Source of the DNA: Shewanella piezotolerans WP3
Lineage (GTDB): Bacteria > Pseudomonadota > Gammaproteobacteria > Enterobacterales > Shewanellaceae
Reading direction: 5' to 3'
Assembly (NCBI RefSeq): GCF_000014885.1
Contig: NC_011566.1
Span: forward strand, 558,001 to 622,000
Length of the DNA: 64,000 nucleotides
Under the pieces are notes generated by a model, which saw nothing but the letters and a program-made list of their open reading frames with translations, was not told the origin of the DNA and ran no database searches. The stretch's first letter is position 1. Each line of letters opens with the position of its first letter. Made by a program: the position numbers and the translations under genes. Of this stretch, positions 17,323 through 26,346 are shown piece after piece.

Positions 17323-18318
17323 TTAATCTAGCAAATAGCCAAGCTTATAATTAAGCGTTGGCAATGAGTCTTCAGTAAATAGCAGCAGTAAATCACATTG
17401 AATATCATGATCTTCAATTTGATAGTTAATTTCCATTGCTAGGGTGCGTTGCCATTTATCTGAATTCTCATGAATGAGTTCATTGGCGGTACAATGACGG
17501 CCTAATACCACGGGATGGCTTTGGCTGAATTTCATGTGTAGCTGCTCTGAGATCCCATTGAGAAAGGCACCGATAAGCACATTACCTGTGTCCATCATGA
17601 CCTCTAACTCAGTGGTTTCGTCTTCTGGGTTTTCAAGCTTCATCAGCTTGGCCATATCTTGGAAAGAGGAGTCATGAAATAGCAGTAAAGCTTCACCTGC
17701 TATACCTGCACCGATAAAGCCTTGGCAAAGCGCGGAAACTGTACCGTTTTCCTCCGTCGCTTTTAGCGTCATTGTCAGTTCACTGACTTCGAGCACATTA
17801 ACGTTAGGAATAGGCAGTAACACGAAAACATCGAGTAGTTTTGATAACAAGTCTGCAGCGCGTCCCATTGCGACGTTTGCGACTTCTTGGCAAGCATCTC
17901 GCAGGTCAACCTCAACCATTGGGTTTTCAGTTTGGCCAGTACCAATTGCGAGTTCTAAAATGCCGTACTCTTGCAAGATATGACTGATAGCGTCAACACT
18001 TACTGGTTTTTGAATGAAGTCGAGTGCTCCAAGTACTTTGACTCGTTCGTGAGCTTTTATTTGGATATCACCAGAAACGACAATGACGAGAGCTGGAAGA
18101 TCTTCTCTTTGGATCGCTTCGAGGACTTCGTAACCATCCATGACAGGCATATTTAAGTCTAAGAAAACAATCTCGCCTTTACCTTCACGGATCGCATCTA
18201 TTCCTTCCGCACCATTAGCGGCATAGGTGAGTTCTACGTCCCACTCTTTTGGAAGTGTCCGCGCCATCTGCTTTCTTGCGAGCGCAGAGTCGTCACATAT
18301 TAGTACGGGAAATGGCAT
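17323..18318 (-). CDS. Response regulator with C-terminal CheC-like domain
   Basis: The 331-residue protein has a receiver domain (1-120) with the acidic pair Asp9/Asp10, phospho-acceptor Asp54 in FLDLNMP and a Lys in FIQKPVS. The C-terminal 190 residues resemble CheC/CheX: the helix TELEVMMDTGNVLIGAFLN has the Glu and Asn spacing of CheC-type phosphatases. It may therefore dephosphorylate another receiver under control of its own phosphorylation. No histidine kinase is adjacent. It is the upstream gene of a pair with the diguanylate cyclase, tying cyclic di-GMP synthesis to a phosphorelay. Confidence 0.83.
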   Translation of the reverse strand: MPFPVLICDDSALARKQMARTLPKEWDVELTYAANGAEGIDAIREGKGEIVFLDLNMPVMDGYEVLEAIQREDLPALVIVVSGDIQIKAHERVKVLGALDFIQKPVSVDAISHILQEYGILELAIGTGQTENPMVEVDLRDACQEVANVAMGRAADLLSKLLDVFVLLPIPNVNVLEVSELTMTLKATEENGTVSALCQGFIGAGIAGEALLLFHDSSFQDMAKLMKLENPEDETTELEVMMDTGNVLIGAFLNGISEQLHMKFSQSHPVVLGRHCTANELIHENSDKWQRTLAMEINYQIEDHDIQCDLLLLFTEDSLPTLNYKLGYLLD

Positions 18319-18701
18319 TATTGTTCTTTTATCCTAATATTCGTGCTCAAGTTAACTATTTTTTGTTATTTTTAAAAGCTAACTGAAAGTTTACTTATGC
18401 CTATATGTATGAATTTAAATACTTTAATATAAAGCTACTGCGTTACTATTCTGCTTTTCTAACGCTAATATTGCAATTGAATTACTTTCCTAATCGTGTC
18501 ACATCTATGCCATAAATGAAGAAATACACAGGTCAAACACCAATAATTATCCTCTATCCTGACAATGATAGAAAGTAGCACTGCATGACAGTTTATTGAC
18601 GATAGTCAAAAAACAACAACATGTTATAGGTATTAACGATTTATTCCAAATGTGTTAACTTGCTATCTGGACTGACCAGTAGTGAGTAAAAGGATTTGAA
18701 A
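18319..18701. other. Intergenic region, divergent promoters presumed
   Basis: This 383-base AT-rich gap lies between divergent genes (receiver-CheC on minus, crotonase on plus). I see no additional gene, repeat or hairpin. It presumably holds both promoters, but no box is strong enough to name. Confidence 0.5.
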
Positions 18702-19508
18702 ATGAGCAATAAATTAGTCTCGATACGAAAAGAAGATAATATTGCGTATGTATCTCTAAATCGCCCTGAAAAGTATAATGCTTTGAATTATGAGCTTTTT
18801 AAGCAACTGGATGCATGTATAGTTCAGCTTAGAAAGGACAAATCACTAAGAGCTGTAATCCTATTTGGTGAGGGCGGGAGTTTTTGTTCTGGTCTCGACG
18901 TAAAGAGTGTCAGTAAATCCCCTTTCGATGCGGTAAAGCTGTTGTTTAAATGGCTTCCTGGTAATGCCAATTTAGCGCAGCGGGTTTCAATAGGTTGGCG
19001 ACGATTACCTGTACCTGTCATCGCAGTATTGGAAGGCGTTTGTTATGGCGGCGGGATGCAAATTGCGTTAGGTGCTGATTTTAGAATTGCAGCCCCTACT
19101 TGTAAGTTGTCGATAATGGAGGCGCGTTGGGGATTAGTGCCGGATATGGCTGGTTTTGTCGGACTTAGAGAGCTAATGCCTAGAGATCAAGCGCTTAAGT
19201 TAACTATGACTGCGGATGTTTTAACAGCCGAAGAGGCATTGTCGTACAATTTGCTCACTGCCGTTGAGGTAGAACCTATGGTTGCAGCAACCATATTCGC
19301 TCAAAAACTGATGCAAACATCTCCAGATGCAAATGCGGCCATTAAGCAAAGCATTCAAAAAAGTTGGAGCGCACCCATTAGGCAATTATTGCGCAGAGAG
19401 TCTTTTTATCAAGTGAGATTATTGGCTGGTAAGAACCGAATTATTGCTGCAATAAGACAGTCTAAAGACTCTCTAAAGGAGTATAGAAATAGGCAATCAG
19501 GTTGGTGA
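18702..19508 (+). CDS. Crotonase/enoyl-CoA hydratase family protein
   Basis: A 268-residue crotonase-fold protein. The oxyanion-hole segments are present (GGSFCSGLD near residue 65 and VCYGGGMQIALGADF near residue 115), as is the acidic residue in SIMEARWGLVPD. Members hydrate or isomerise acyl-CoA thioesters; substrate is not evident. I chose ATG 18702, 8 bases after AAGG, over an upstream TTG. It is not next to other fatty-acid oxidation genes. Confidence 0.87.
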   Translation: MSNKLVSIRKEDNIAYVSLNRPEKYNALNYELFKQLDACIVQLRKDKSLRAVILFGEGGSFCSGLDVKSVSKSPFDAVKLLFKWLPGNANLAQRVSIGWRRLPVPVIAVLEGVCYGGGMQIALGADFRIAAPTCKLSIMEARWGLVPDMAGFVGLRELMPRDQALKLTMTADVLTAEEALSYNLLTAVEVEPMVAATIFAQKLMQTSPDANAAIKQSIQKSWSAPIRQLLRRESFYQVRLLAGKNRIIAAIRQSKDSLKEYRNRQSGW

Positions 19509-19640
19509 TTTTCACCAATTAATCATTTTGTGATCTGCCTCACAAATAACCCTTAAGTTAGTGTGTCATCTAAAGGCATATTTTGCACTTTTGTATCTTA
19601 TACTGATTGCTATTATCTAAAATGATTGGAATTAATTTCT

Positions 19641-20132
19641 GTGCGTGAGCTTTTTGAGCGTTTTCTATGGAGTAGCCGACTTTCGGTTATGTTTGGTGTG
19701 TTATCTTGCATAATTGCAGCTTTTGTTGTTTTTGCAATGGGTCTAAAAGACGTTATTCACATGTTACACCTTATCTGGGGTTATGTGTTTAGTGGTAGCC
19801 ACGCGATTCGTAATGATCTGGTTATGGTTGTGGTTGAGATCCTAGATACCTTTTTACTTGGTGCCGTTTTACTCATTTTTGCATTCGGTTTATATGAGCT
19901 ATTCATTAGTAACTTAGATGAAGCGAGTAAAAGTGAAGCGGGCGGAAAAATACTGATCATCAGTAGTATCGATTCGCTTAAGAGTAAATTAGGCAAAGTG
20001 ATACTGATGATGCTGATCATCAAAGTATTTTCGTTCTTTACTGAAATCAAACCAGTTACAACGTTAGATTTACTTTATATGGGGATAACCGTAGTACTGA
20101 TTGCTGGCGCATTAAAGTTAAGCAAAGATTAA
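19641..20132 (+). CDS. UPF0114 (YqhA-like) membrane protein
   Basis: An inner-membrane protein of about 163 residues with four hydrophobic helices. It resembles Escherichia coli YqhA: an N-terminal ERFLWSSR segment, LLGAVLLIFAFGLYELFIS, and an S-x-DSLKSKLGKVIL stretch before the third helix. The function of UPF0114 is unknown to me. Start: GTG 19641 gives the natural N-terminus for the family, with GGA about 10 bases upstream; a TTG at 19626 is the alternative. Confidence 0.8.
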   Translation: MRELFERFLWSSRLSVMFGVLSCIIAAFVVFAMGLKDVIHMLHLIWGYVFSGSHAIRNDLVMVVVEILDTFLLGAVLLIFAFGLYELFISNLDEASKSEAGGKILIISSIDSLKSKLGKVILMMLIIKVFSFFTEIKPVTTLDLLYMGITVVLIAGALKLSKD

Positions 20133-20150
20133 GAAGTAATACCAATAAGC

Positions 20151-21032
20151 CTATCCGTTGTTGGGGTAGGCTTTATTTATCCGCAGTGCAAAGCCTTCAA
20201 TTAATTTAATGCCGTTACTCCAGCCTTCTTTGTGTAGTAGATCAAGAGACATTCTGTATTGATGATATTTGTAAGGCTGGTTTTGTGGTAACAATTCTAA
20301 ACGCATTTGCTGTGTAGCAAGGGATGCGGCGGTGCCGTCTCTAGATTGGATATCAAGTATCGGTATGTTCAGCTCTGCGAGATGTTTTGGTAGTGCTTGA
20401 TTGTGGCTTGGATAGTCACTATAGGGATTGATCACGGTGAGCATATCTGGCATTGGTAACTGATTATCTTTTAGTAATTCGGCGATAATAGCTGCGCTAT
20501 CACCTGAGCTGATTAAAATCCGTTTGCCTTGAAACTCCTTACCTAAATTGTCTAACTGAGCCATGCTGCTAATTAGGAAGCTTTGCTGTTGCTCAATATT
20601 GAGGGTGAGTTGCTCATCGCTGAACACTGGCATAGCTTGGGTGCTTTGTTGGCTGAGCTGATTATCTCCTGCATTGGCGACATCTTCAGCTTGAGTTGCG
20701 TAGTTGGGCATTGTTGGCTTTGTGGGTGGTGTAATGGCAAGTGTTGCCCAGCCTGCTCGATTAAGTTCACGTCGTATATATGCAGTAAAGCCTGCTTCAT
20801 CAGGGCTTGAGCCGAGTTGTGGAACAATAATCGCCAGTCCTAATTTTTTCTTACCTTGCCACGATCTTAAAAGCGCTGGGTATTGCTGGTCATCCACCTG
20901 CAGGTAGTTGACTTCGCTCTCAGGTAGATAAGAAAAATCCTGCGCTTTGGTTGGCGCCGCAACAAAGGTCACTGTTAGGGTTAAGACAAGCGTAAGCAAT
21001 ATTTTTAAAGGATTTAAATTTTGTTGATACAT
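20151..21032 (-). CDS. DUF3530 family secreted protein
   Basis: I start at the ATG of Met-Tyr-Gln-Gln, giving 293 residues with a signal peptide ending near Thr-Lys-Ala; the longest frame begins at TTG 21074. AAGG is 12 bases from the chosen ATG, a little far. The mature protein looks like an alpha/beta-hydrolase-like DUF3530 member: a strand LGLAIIVPQLGSSPD, a helix with YIRRELNRAGW, and SSGDSAA where a nucleophile elbow would sit. Catalytic function is not established for the family. It is convergent with the UPF0114 gene. Confidence 0.7.
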   Translation of the reverse strand: MYQQNLNPLKILLTLVLTLTVTFVAAPTKAQDFSYLPESEVNYLQVDDQQYPALLRSWQGKKKLGLAIIVPQLGSSPDEAGFTAYIRRELNRAGWATLAITPPTKPTMPNYATQAEDVANAGDNQLSQQSTQAMPVFSDEQLTLNIEQQQSFLISSMAQLDNLGKEFQGKRILISSGDSAAIIAELLKDNQLPMPDMLTVINPYSDYPSHNQALPKHLAELNIPILDIQSRDGTAASLATQQMRLELLPQNQPYKYHQYRMSLDLLHKEGWSNGIKLIEGFALRINKAYPNNG

Positions 21033-21151
21033 ACGCGAGTACAACCTTAATGCAGCCAAGGGGAGTGAGGTCAATTCATCGAGTATATCGCAAAGGAATG
21101 TAGCGCTTAAGGTCTGCTAGTAAAATTTGTGTTTTTAGCAGTGTGCCTGTT

Positions 21152-21186
21152 AAAAAACAAAAAGCCCCGCTTAAAAAGCAGGGCTT
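21152..21186 (-). terminator. Intrinsic terminator of rapA
   Basis: Read on the minus strand, AAGCCCTGCTT and AAGCGGGGCTT pair around a T-rich loop with one mismatch, followed by TTTTTGTTTTTT. Confidence 0.75.
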
Positions 21187-21200
21187 AAACGGTCGTTACT

Positions 21201-24107
21201 TTAAGCGTGGCTGACTAACACCAAACGAATAGCATCAAGTTGCAGTTGGCTACTATCAAGGTAGCGGTTTAGCTCGCTCATCTGTTCGCTTAAATGCGTT
21301 AATTCTTCATCACGAATATTTGGGTTAACAGCTTTAAGTGCTTTTAGTCGCTCAAGCTCACCAGTCAATTGCTGAGTCATTTTCTCACGAGCTGTTTCAG
21401 TCAATAATTTGAGTTCATTCGCTGCAAAGGTTTCCCCTTTAGCAAATAGCGGATGCAAAATTGCTTGTGAGGCGGTCACTAGCTTACTCGCAATATGACG
21501 GTTAACAGCACTTAGCTGTCTGTCGAAACTTTCGTAAGTCACATTATCAGATAGGTTGTTACCACTCTTATCCAGTAAGATACGAATAGGTGTTGGCGGC
21601 AGGTAACGATATAGCTGGCTAGACTTTGGCGCCGATGCATCAGCCATATAGATTAGCTCTAAGAACACAGTGCCAGCGGGTAATGCTTTGTTTTTCAACA
21701 CTGCAACACTAGTGGTGCCCGTTTCTGAAGAGGTGATTAAGTCCAAACCAGTCTGTACAATAGGGTGCTCTTGAGTAATAAGCGCGATGTCATCACGTGA
21801 AAGCGCCATATCTCGGTCGAAAGTGACAGTAATGCCATCTTCCGGCAGACCTGGATAGGTTGGGAACATCATATGCTCACTTGGGTGCAGCACTATCGCA
21901 TTTTCACCACTATCTTCCTGCTCAACACCGATGATATCCCACAGGCGGATCACCGAACCAATGAGCTGAGTATCTTCATCTCTGGCTGCCAAGCTTTCAA
22001 CCAACTTGTTAGCACGCTCGCCGCCATGAGAGTTGATCTCTAGCAGTTTATCGCGCCCTTGCTCCATCGCCACTTTCAGTTCTTGATAACGTGACTTAGT
22101 GTTATCAAGCAAGGTCTCAAGGCTTGACTCATCGTCGGTGGTTAAGGTTTCAAGCAGCTCGCCTGAGAACTCACCAAATAGAATATGACCACTTGGACAA
22201 GTGCATTCGAAGGCATTCAACCCTTGATGATACCACTGCATTAATCGTTCTTGCGCAGTACCTGCTAAATAAGGCAGGTGGATCTCAACATCATTTTTCT
22301 GACCAATACGGTCGAGACGACCAATGCGTTGCTCAAGTAGATCAGGGTTAAGCGGTAGATCGAACAAGACTAAATGACTTGCGAACTGGAAGTTACGGCC
22401 TTCTGAACCAATTTCACTACAGATAAGTGCCTGTGCGCCGCCGGTTTCTTGGGCAAAGTAGGCACCAGCTTTATCGCGTTCAATAATCGACATGCCTTCG
22501 TGGAACACCGTGGCTTGGATCCCTTCACGTGTGCGCAGTGCTTCTTCTAGGCTCAATGCCGTTTCAGCTTGGCTGGCAATAATAAGGACTTTCTTGCTGC
22601 GGTTGGTTTTAAGGAAATCAATCAACCAATCAACGCGAGGATCAAACTTCCACCAACTGGCACTACCGCTATCAAAGTCTTGATAGATTTTCTCAGGACT
22701 CAGCACTTGTCGTACTTTTGCATTGGTGTCTAAATGCTTGTTCATCATGGCACTAACACGTGAAGCAGTAACATATTGCTCTGGCATAGGCTGCGGATGA
22801 ATATGCAGGTTACGAGTAGGGAAACCTTTTACCGAGGCGCGGCTGTTACGATACAGCACACGACCTGTACCGTGGCGGTCGAGTAGTTCTTGTAGAAGCT
22901 CTTCACGAGCCTGATTGCGCTTGTCTGCATTGGCGCTTGCGTCTTGGATGAGGTTTATACTGTCGCTAATATCTTTCTCTGATAGTAACTGCGTTAGGCT
23001 AGCGATAGCCTCACTTGAGAGGCTTTCGCCACAAGCTAAAGCATCCGCTGCGGTAGCGACATCTTTATAGCTCTCTTCCTCTTTCAAGAAAGAGGGGTAG
23101 TCATAAAAGCGGTCAGGATCAAGCAAGCGTAGGCGGGCAAAGTGACTCTGGTGGCCGAGTTGATCAGGTGTTGCGGTAAGTAGTAGTACGCCTGGAACCA
23201 CTTCACTTAATGCTTCAACCACTTTATAAGCGCGGCTTGGCGCATCTTCAGACCATTCTAAATGATGCGCTTCATCGACAACCATCAGATCCCAATCGGC
23301 ATCCAATGCTTGCTCTAAACGCTTTTTCTTACGCAGTAGTTCAAGCGAGCAGATAACCAGTTGTTCGGTGTAGAAAGGATTATCGTTATCAGCATAAGCT
23401 TCAACACAGCGATCTTCATCGAATACCGAGAAACGCAAGTTAAAGCGGCGCAGCATTTCAACTAACCATTGGTGACGCAAAGTGTCCGGCACAATAACTA
23501 AAATACGTTCGGCGCGGCCAGTCAAAAGCTGTTGGTGAATGATTAAACCGGCTTCAATGGTTTTACCAAGGCCTACTTCATCGGCGAGTAATACTCGCGG
23601 CGCAAAACGTTGACCGACTTCATGAGCAATCCACTGCTGATGTGGGATCAACCCAACTCTTGGCCCTTGTAGTCCAAGTAAGTCGGAGGTCGCCAGTTTA
23701 TTTCTCAGTAATTGACATTGGTAGCGCACACCAAACCGATCCATGCGATCAATTTGACCGGCAAACAGGCGATCTTGTGGCTTATTAAAGCGAATATTGT
23801 GATTCAACAGTGTCTCACGCAAGCTGGCTTGCTCACCTGTTTCACTATGAATGCCGTGGTAGATAATAAGGTTATCTTTTTCTTCAACTTCGGTAACGGT
23901 TAATGACCATTCATCGTGGCTTTCAACTTTATCGCCTGGATTGAAGATAACGCGTGTTAGCGGGGCTTCTGAACGAGAAAACAGTCTATTCTCGCCAGTC
24001 GCAGAAAAAAGTACAGTGACCATACGGCCTTCCATACCGACGACTGTACCCAAACCTAGTTCTGATTCGGTATCGCTGATCCAACGTTGACCAAGGGAAA
24101 ACGGCAT
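21201..24107 (-). CDS. rapA: RNA polymerase-associated ATPase RapA
   Basis: The 968-residue Swi2/Snf2-type ATPase recycles RNA polymerase after transcription. An N-terminal tandem Tudor-like region starts with PFSLGQRWISDTE. The Walker A motif LADEVGLGKT lies near residues 172-182 and the DEAH box VVDEAHHLEW near 275. Helicase motif VI, QRIGRLDRIGQ, lies near 592-602. Length and order match RapA/HepA of Escherichia coli (968 residues as I recall). A terminator follows; the gene is divergent from the PIN/PhoH gene. Confidence 0.97.
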   Translation of the reverse strand: MPFSLGQRWISDTESELGLGTVVGMEGRMVTVLFSATGENRLFSRSEAPLTRVIFNPGDKVESHDEWSLTVTEVEEKDNLIIYHGIHSETGEQASLRETLLNHNIRFNKPQDRLFAGQIDRMDRFGVRYQCQLLRNKLATSDLLGLQGPRVGLIPHQQWIAHEVGQRFAPRVLLADEVGLGKTIEAGLIIHQQLLTGRAERILVIVPDTLRHQWLVEMLRRFNLRFSVFDEDRCVEAYADNDNPFYTEQLVICSLELLRKKKRLEQALDADWDLMVVDEAHHLEWSEDAPSRAYKVVEALSEVVPGVLLLTATPDQLGHQSHFARLRLLDPDRFYDYPSFLKEEESYKDVATAADALACGESLSSEAIASLTQLLSEKDISDSINLIQDASANADKRNQAREELLQELLDRHGTGRVLYRNSRASVKGFPTRNLHIHPQPMPEQYVTASRVSAMMNKHLDTNAKVRQVLSPEKIYQDFDSGSASWWKFDPRVDWLIDFLKTNRSKKVLIIASQAETALSLEEALRTREGIQATVFHEGMSIIERDKAGAYFAQETGGAQALICSEIGSEGRNFQFASHLVLFDLPLNPDLLEQRIGRLDRIGQKNDVEIHLPYLAGTAQERLMQWYHQGLNAFECTCPSGHILFGEFSGELLETLTTDDESSLETLLDNTKSRYQELKVAMEQGRDKLLEINSHGGERANKLVESLAARDEDTQLIGSVIRLWDIIGVEQEDSGENAIVLHPSEHMMFPTYPGLPEDGITVTFDRDMALSRDDIALITQEHPIVQTGLDLITSSETGTTSVAVLKNKALPAGTVFLELIYMADASAPKSSQLYRYLPPTPIRILLDKSGNNLSDNVTYESFDRQLSAVNRHIASKLVTASQAILHPLFAKGETFAANELKLLTETAREKMTQQLTGELERLKALKAVNPNIRDEELTHLSEQMSELNRYLDSSQLQLDAIRLVLVSHA

Positions 24108-24423
24108 TTAAAAACTCTCATATACTGGGTGAATCACAAGGGGCGCGTATGTTATAACAATCCCACACATTTTGAAATTGAACCTACTAATATTAGCTTA
24201 AATCTGTTGACGATAGATTACAAATTCACCAATTGAATGAACCTGTTCTACTGCATCATCAACTTGTCATAATTCAGCGCTAATGATGACACCTTAAATT
24301 ACCTAAGGGCATTGAAGCGAGACAATATTGGTGGCAGTATGAAGTTAATGATTTGTTATATACCACCCTTAGAAGGAGCTTCATTTATCTTGTAATCAAA
24401 ACTAATGCACAATTGGAGGCGCC
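24108..24423. other. Intergenic region between rapA and PIN/PhoH genes
   Basis: This 316-base gap must hold the divergent promoters. The only clear signal is GGAGG 5 bases before the ATG of the PIN/PhoH gene. No open frame longer than about 20 codons with a ribosome site is seen. Confidence 0.5.
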
Positions 24424-25818
24424 ATGGAACAAGACGACAGAAAGTTGTTTGTACTGGATACCAACGTATTACTGCATGAACCTTTGGCTATTTATTCGTT
24501 TAAGGAACATGATGTAGTCGTACCAATGACAGTTCTTGAAGAACTGGATCTTATCAAGGATAGAAAACGTGACGTTAGCCGCGATGCAAGGGTCGCAATT
24601 AGGGCCTTAGAAGACATACTCGGTGGGCAAACGACACCGGAGCAAATTGTCCAAGGTGTACCATTACCTAGGCGAGAAGATCATAGTGATGCTAACGGCA
24701 CGCTGTCCATTTTTCCGGACCATCAAATCGAGTTCACCATTGGCAGCATGCCTGGTGATAATAACGATAACCGCATTATAAATACCGCACTGCACCTGCA
24801 AGAGAGCCATCAACCCCGCACCGTTGTGTTAGTTACCAAAGATATTAATATGCGCCTTAAAGCCAAAGGGGCGGGTATACAACGTGTTGAAGATTATCGT
24901 ACCGACCAATTAATTGACGATATTCGCTTCCTAACTAAAGGTTTCCATAAGTTCGAAGGTGACTTTTGGCAGCACACCGATGATGTGACTACTGAAAGTA
25001 ATGGTCGCCATACTGTGCACAAAGTGCCAATCGATAAATTAGGCGACGACATTTTTTACACCAACCAATATTTGTTAGATGAGGGGCGTGAATTTTGCGG
25101 TCGTATTATCGAGAAAACCGATAGCGAGCTTAAGTTTCTAGATCTTGGTCGAGAGCGATTAATGAATCTAGATGCATGGGGGATAAGACCAAAAAATGTT
25201 TATCAGGGAATGGCACTGCAAGCGCTACTCGATCCCGATATCGATCTGGTGATTTTAACGGGGCCCGCCGGTTGCGGCAAAACGTTATTGGCAATGGCTG
25301 CAGCGCTTGAGATGGTCGTTGAGCGTGGCAAGTATGAAAAAGTTATCGTTACTCGAAACACTCCAGAGATTGCAGAGTCGATCGGTTTCTTACCGGGAAC
25401 TGAAGAGGAAAAGATGGCGCCATGGCTCGCCGCTATTACTGATACCTTGGAAGTCCTGCATAAAAATGATGTTAACCCCAGCGGGAGCATGAACTACATT
25501 ATGGATAAAGCTAATATCCAGTTTAAGTCGATTAACTTCATGCGTGGGCGTTCAATTCAAAACTCGGTAGTACTGCTTGATGAGTGTCAAAATTTAACGG
25601 CATCGCAGATCAAAACCATGATCACCCGTATGGGAGAGGGCACTAAGTTGATCTGTAGTGGTAACTTGGCTCAAATCGACTCCAATTACCTGACGGCAGT
25701 CACTTCAGGTCTAACCTACATTGTAGAGCGCTTTAAAGATTTTGATGGTAGCGCCAATGTTTACTTAAACGGTGTGGTACGTTCACGTTTAGCAGAGTTT
25801 GCTGAAGAGAACCTATAA
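24424..25818 (+). CDS. PIN-PhoH fusion ATPase
   Basis: The 464-residue protein joins an N-terminal PIN ribonuclease domain (about 5-150; FVLDTNVLLHEP and the acidic VLEELD cluster) to a C-terminal PhoH ATPase domain (about 250-460). Walker A is GPAGCGKT at 280-287 and Walker B is VVLLDECQN. Related PhoH2 proteins of mycobacteria are sequence-specific RNA helicase/RNases; a similar RNA-processing role is inferred here. The start has a near-ideal GGAGG site. It lies between rapA and the ArcS-like gene, separated from the latter by a repeat element. Confidence 0.92.
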   Translation: MEQDDRKLFVLDTNVLLHEPLAIYSFKEHDVVVPMTVLEELDLIKDRKRDVSRDARVAIRALEDILGGQTTPEQIVQGVPLPRREDHSDANGTLSIFPDHQIEFTIGSMPGDNNDNRIINTALHLQESHQPRTVVLVTKDINMRLKAKGAGIQRVEDYRTDQLIDDIRFLTKGFHKFEGDFWQHTDDVTTESNGRHTVHKVPIDKLGDDIFYTNQYLLDEGREFCGRIIEKTDSELKFLDLGRERLMNLDAWGIRPKNVYQGMALQALLDPDIDLVILTGPAGCGKTLLAMAAALEMVVERGKYEKVIVTRNTPEIAESIGFLPGTEEEKMAPWLAAITDTLEVLHKNDVNPSGSMNYIMDKANIQFKSINFMRGRSIQNSVVLLDECQNLTASQIKTMITRMGEGTKLICSGNLAQIDSNYLTAVTSGLTYIVERFKDFDGSANVYLNGVVRSRLAEFAEENL

Positions 25819-25842
25819 GTTAAGCCATCGCTTATTAGGCTT

Positions 25843-26132
25843 ATACCAATCAGTATAAGAAGTTGATCTACTCAGAGTGTTTTTGGCAAGCTAATTCAAG
25901 GCGGATAAATGACATAATGGTTATTCCCTTATGAGTTTATTCAACACAGAAGTAGCAAGCCAAAAACACTCCTACAGGCGAGTTTTAGCGGCTCTGATGC
26001 AATAGCTATGTACTTCATTCATTGCTAACCACATGGATGTGGTGAATGTCATTAATGCAGGAGCATTTAATGACCTTACTTCAAAGCCGCTAAACTCTCG
26101 CTGAGCGATCAAATCTTTATTCTGATTGGTAT
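25843..26132. repeat. MITE-like repeat, family A, copy 2
   Basis: A 290-bp element with inverted ends ATACCAATCAG, closely matching the element at 16005-16317; most differences are single bases, plus about 23 bases missing from the middle. It lies in the intergenic region before the ArcS-like gene and has no gene of its own. Confidence 0.8.
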
Positions 26133-26346
26133 TACAAGCTTGAACTAATTGGCCTTAAAGATATTGAGGCCATTGTTCGATAATTCGTTACATTTTAAGC
26201 TACTATTGAGTATTCCAATACGTTATCTTCCTGATACTATTAGGTAGCATGCCGAGATAAGTCTATGTTCAGGTCAAATGAGTATATGTCTTAGGCATTG
26301 GCGCTAACCAAGATGCATTTCGATTGAGTATTACCAAGGGCTGTAA

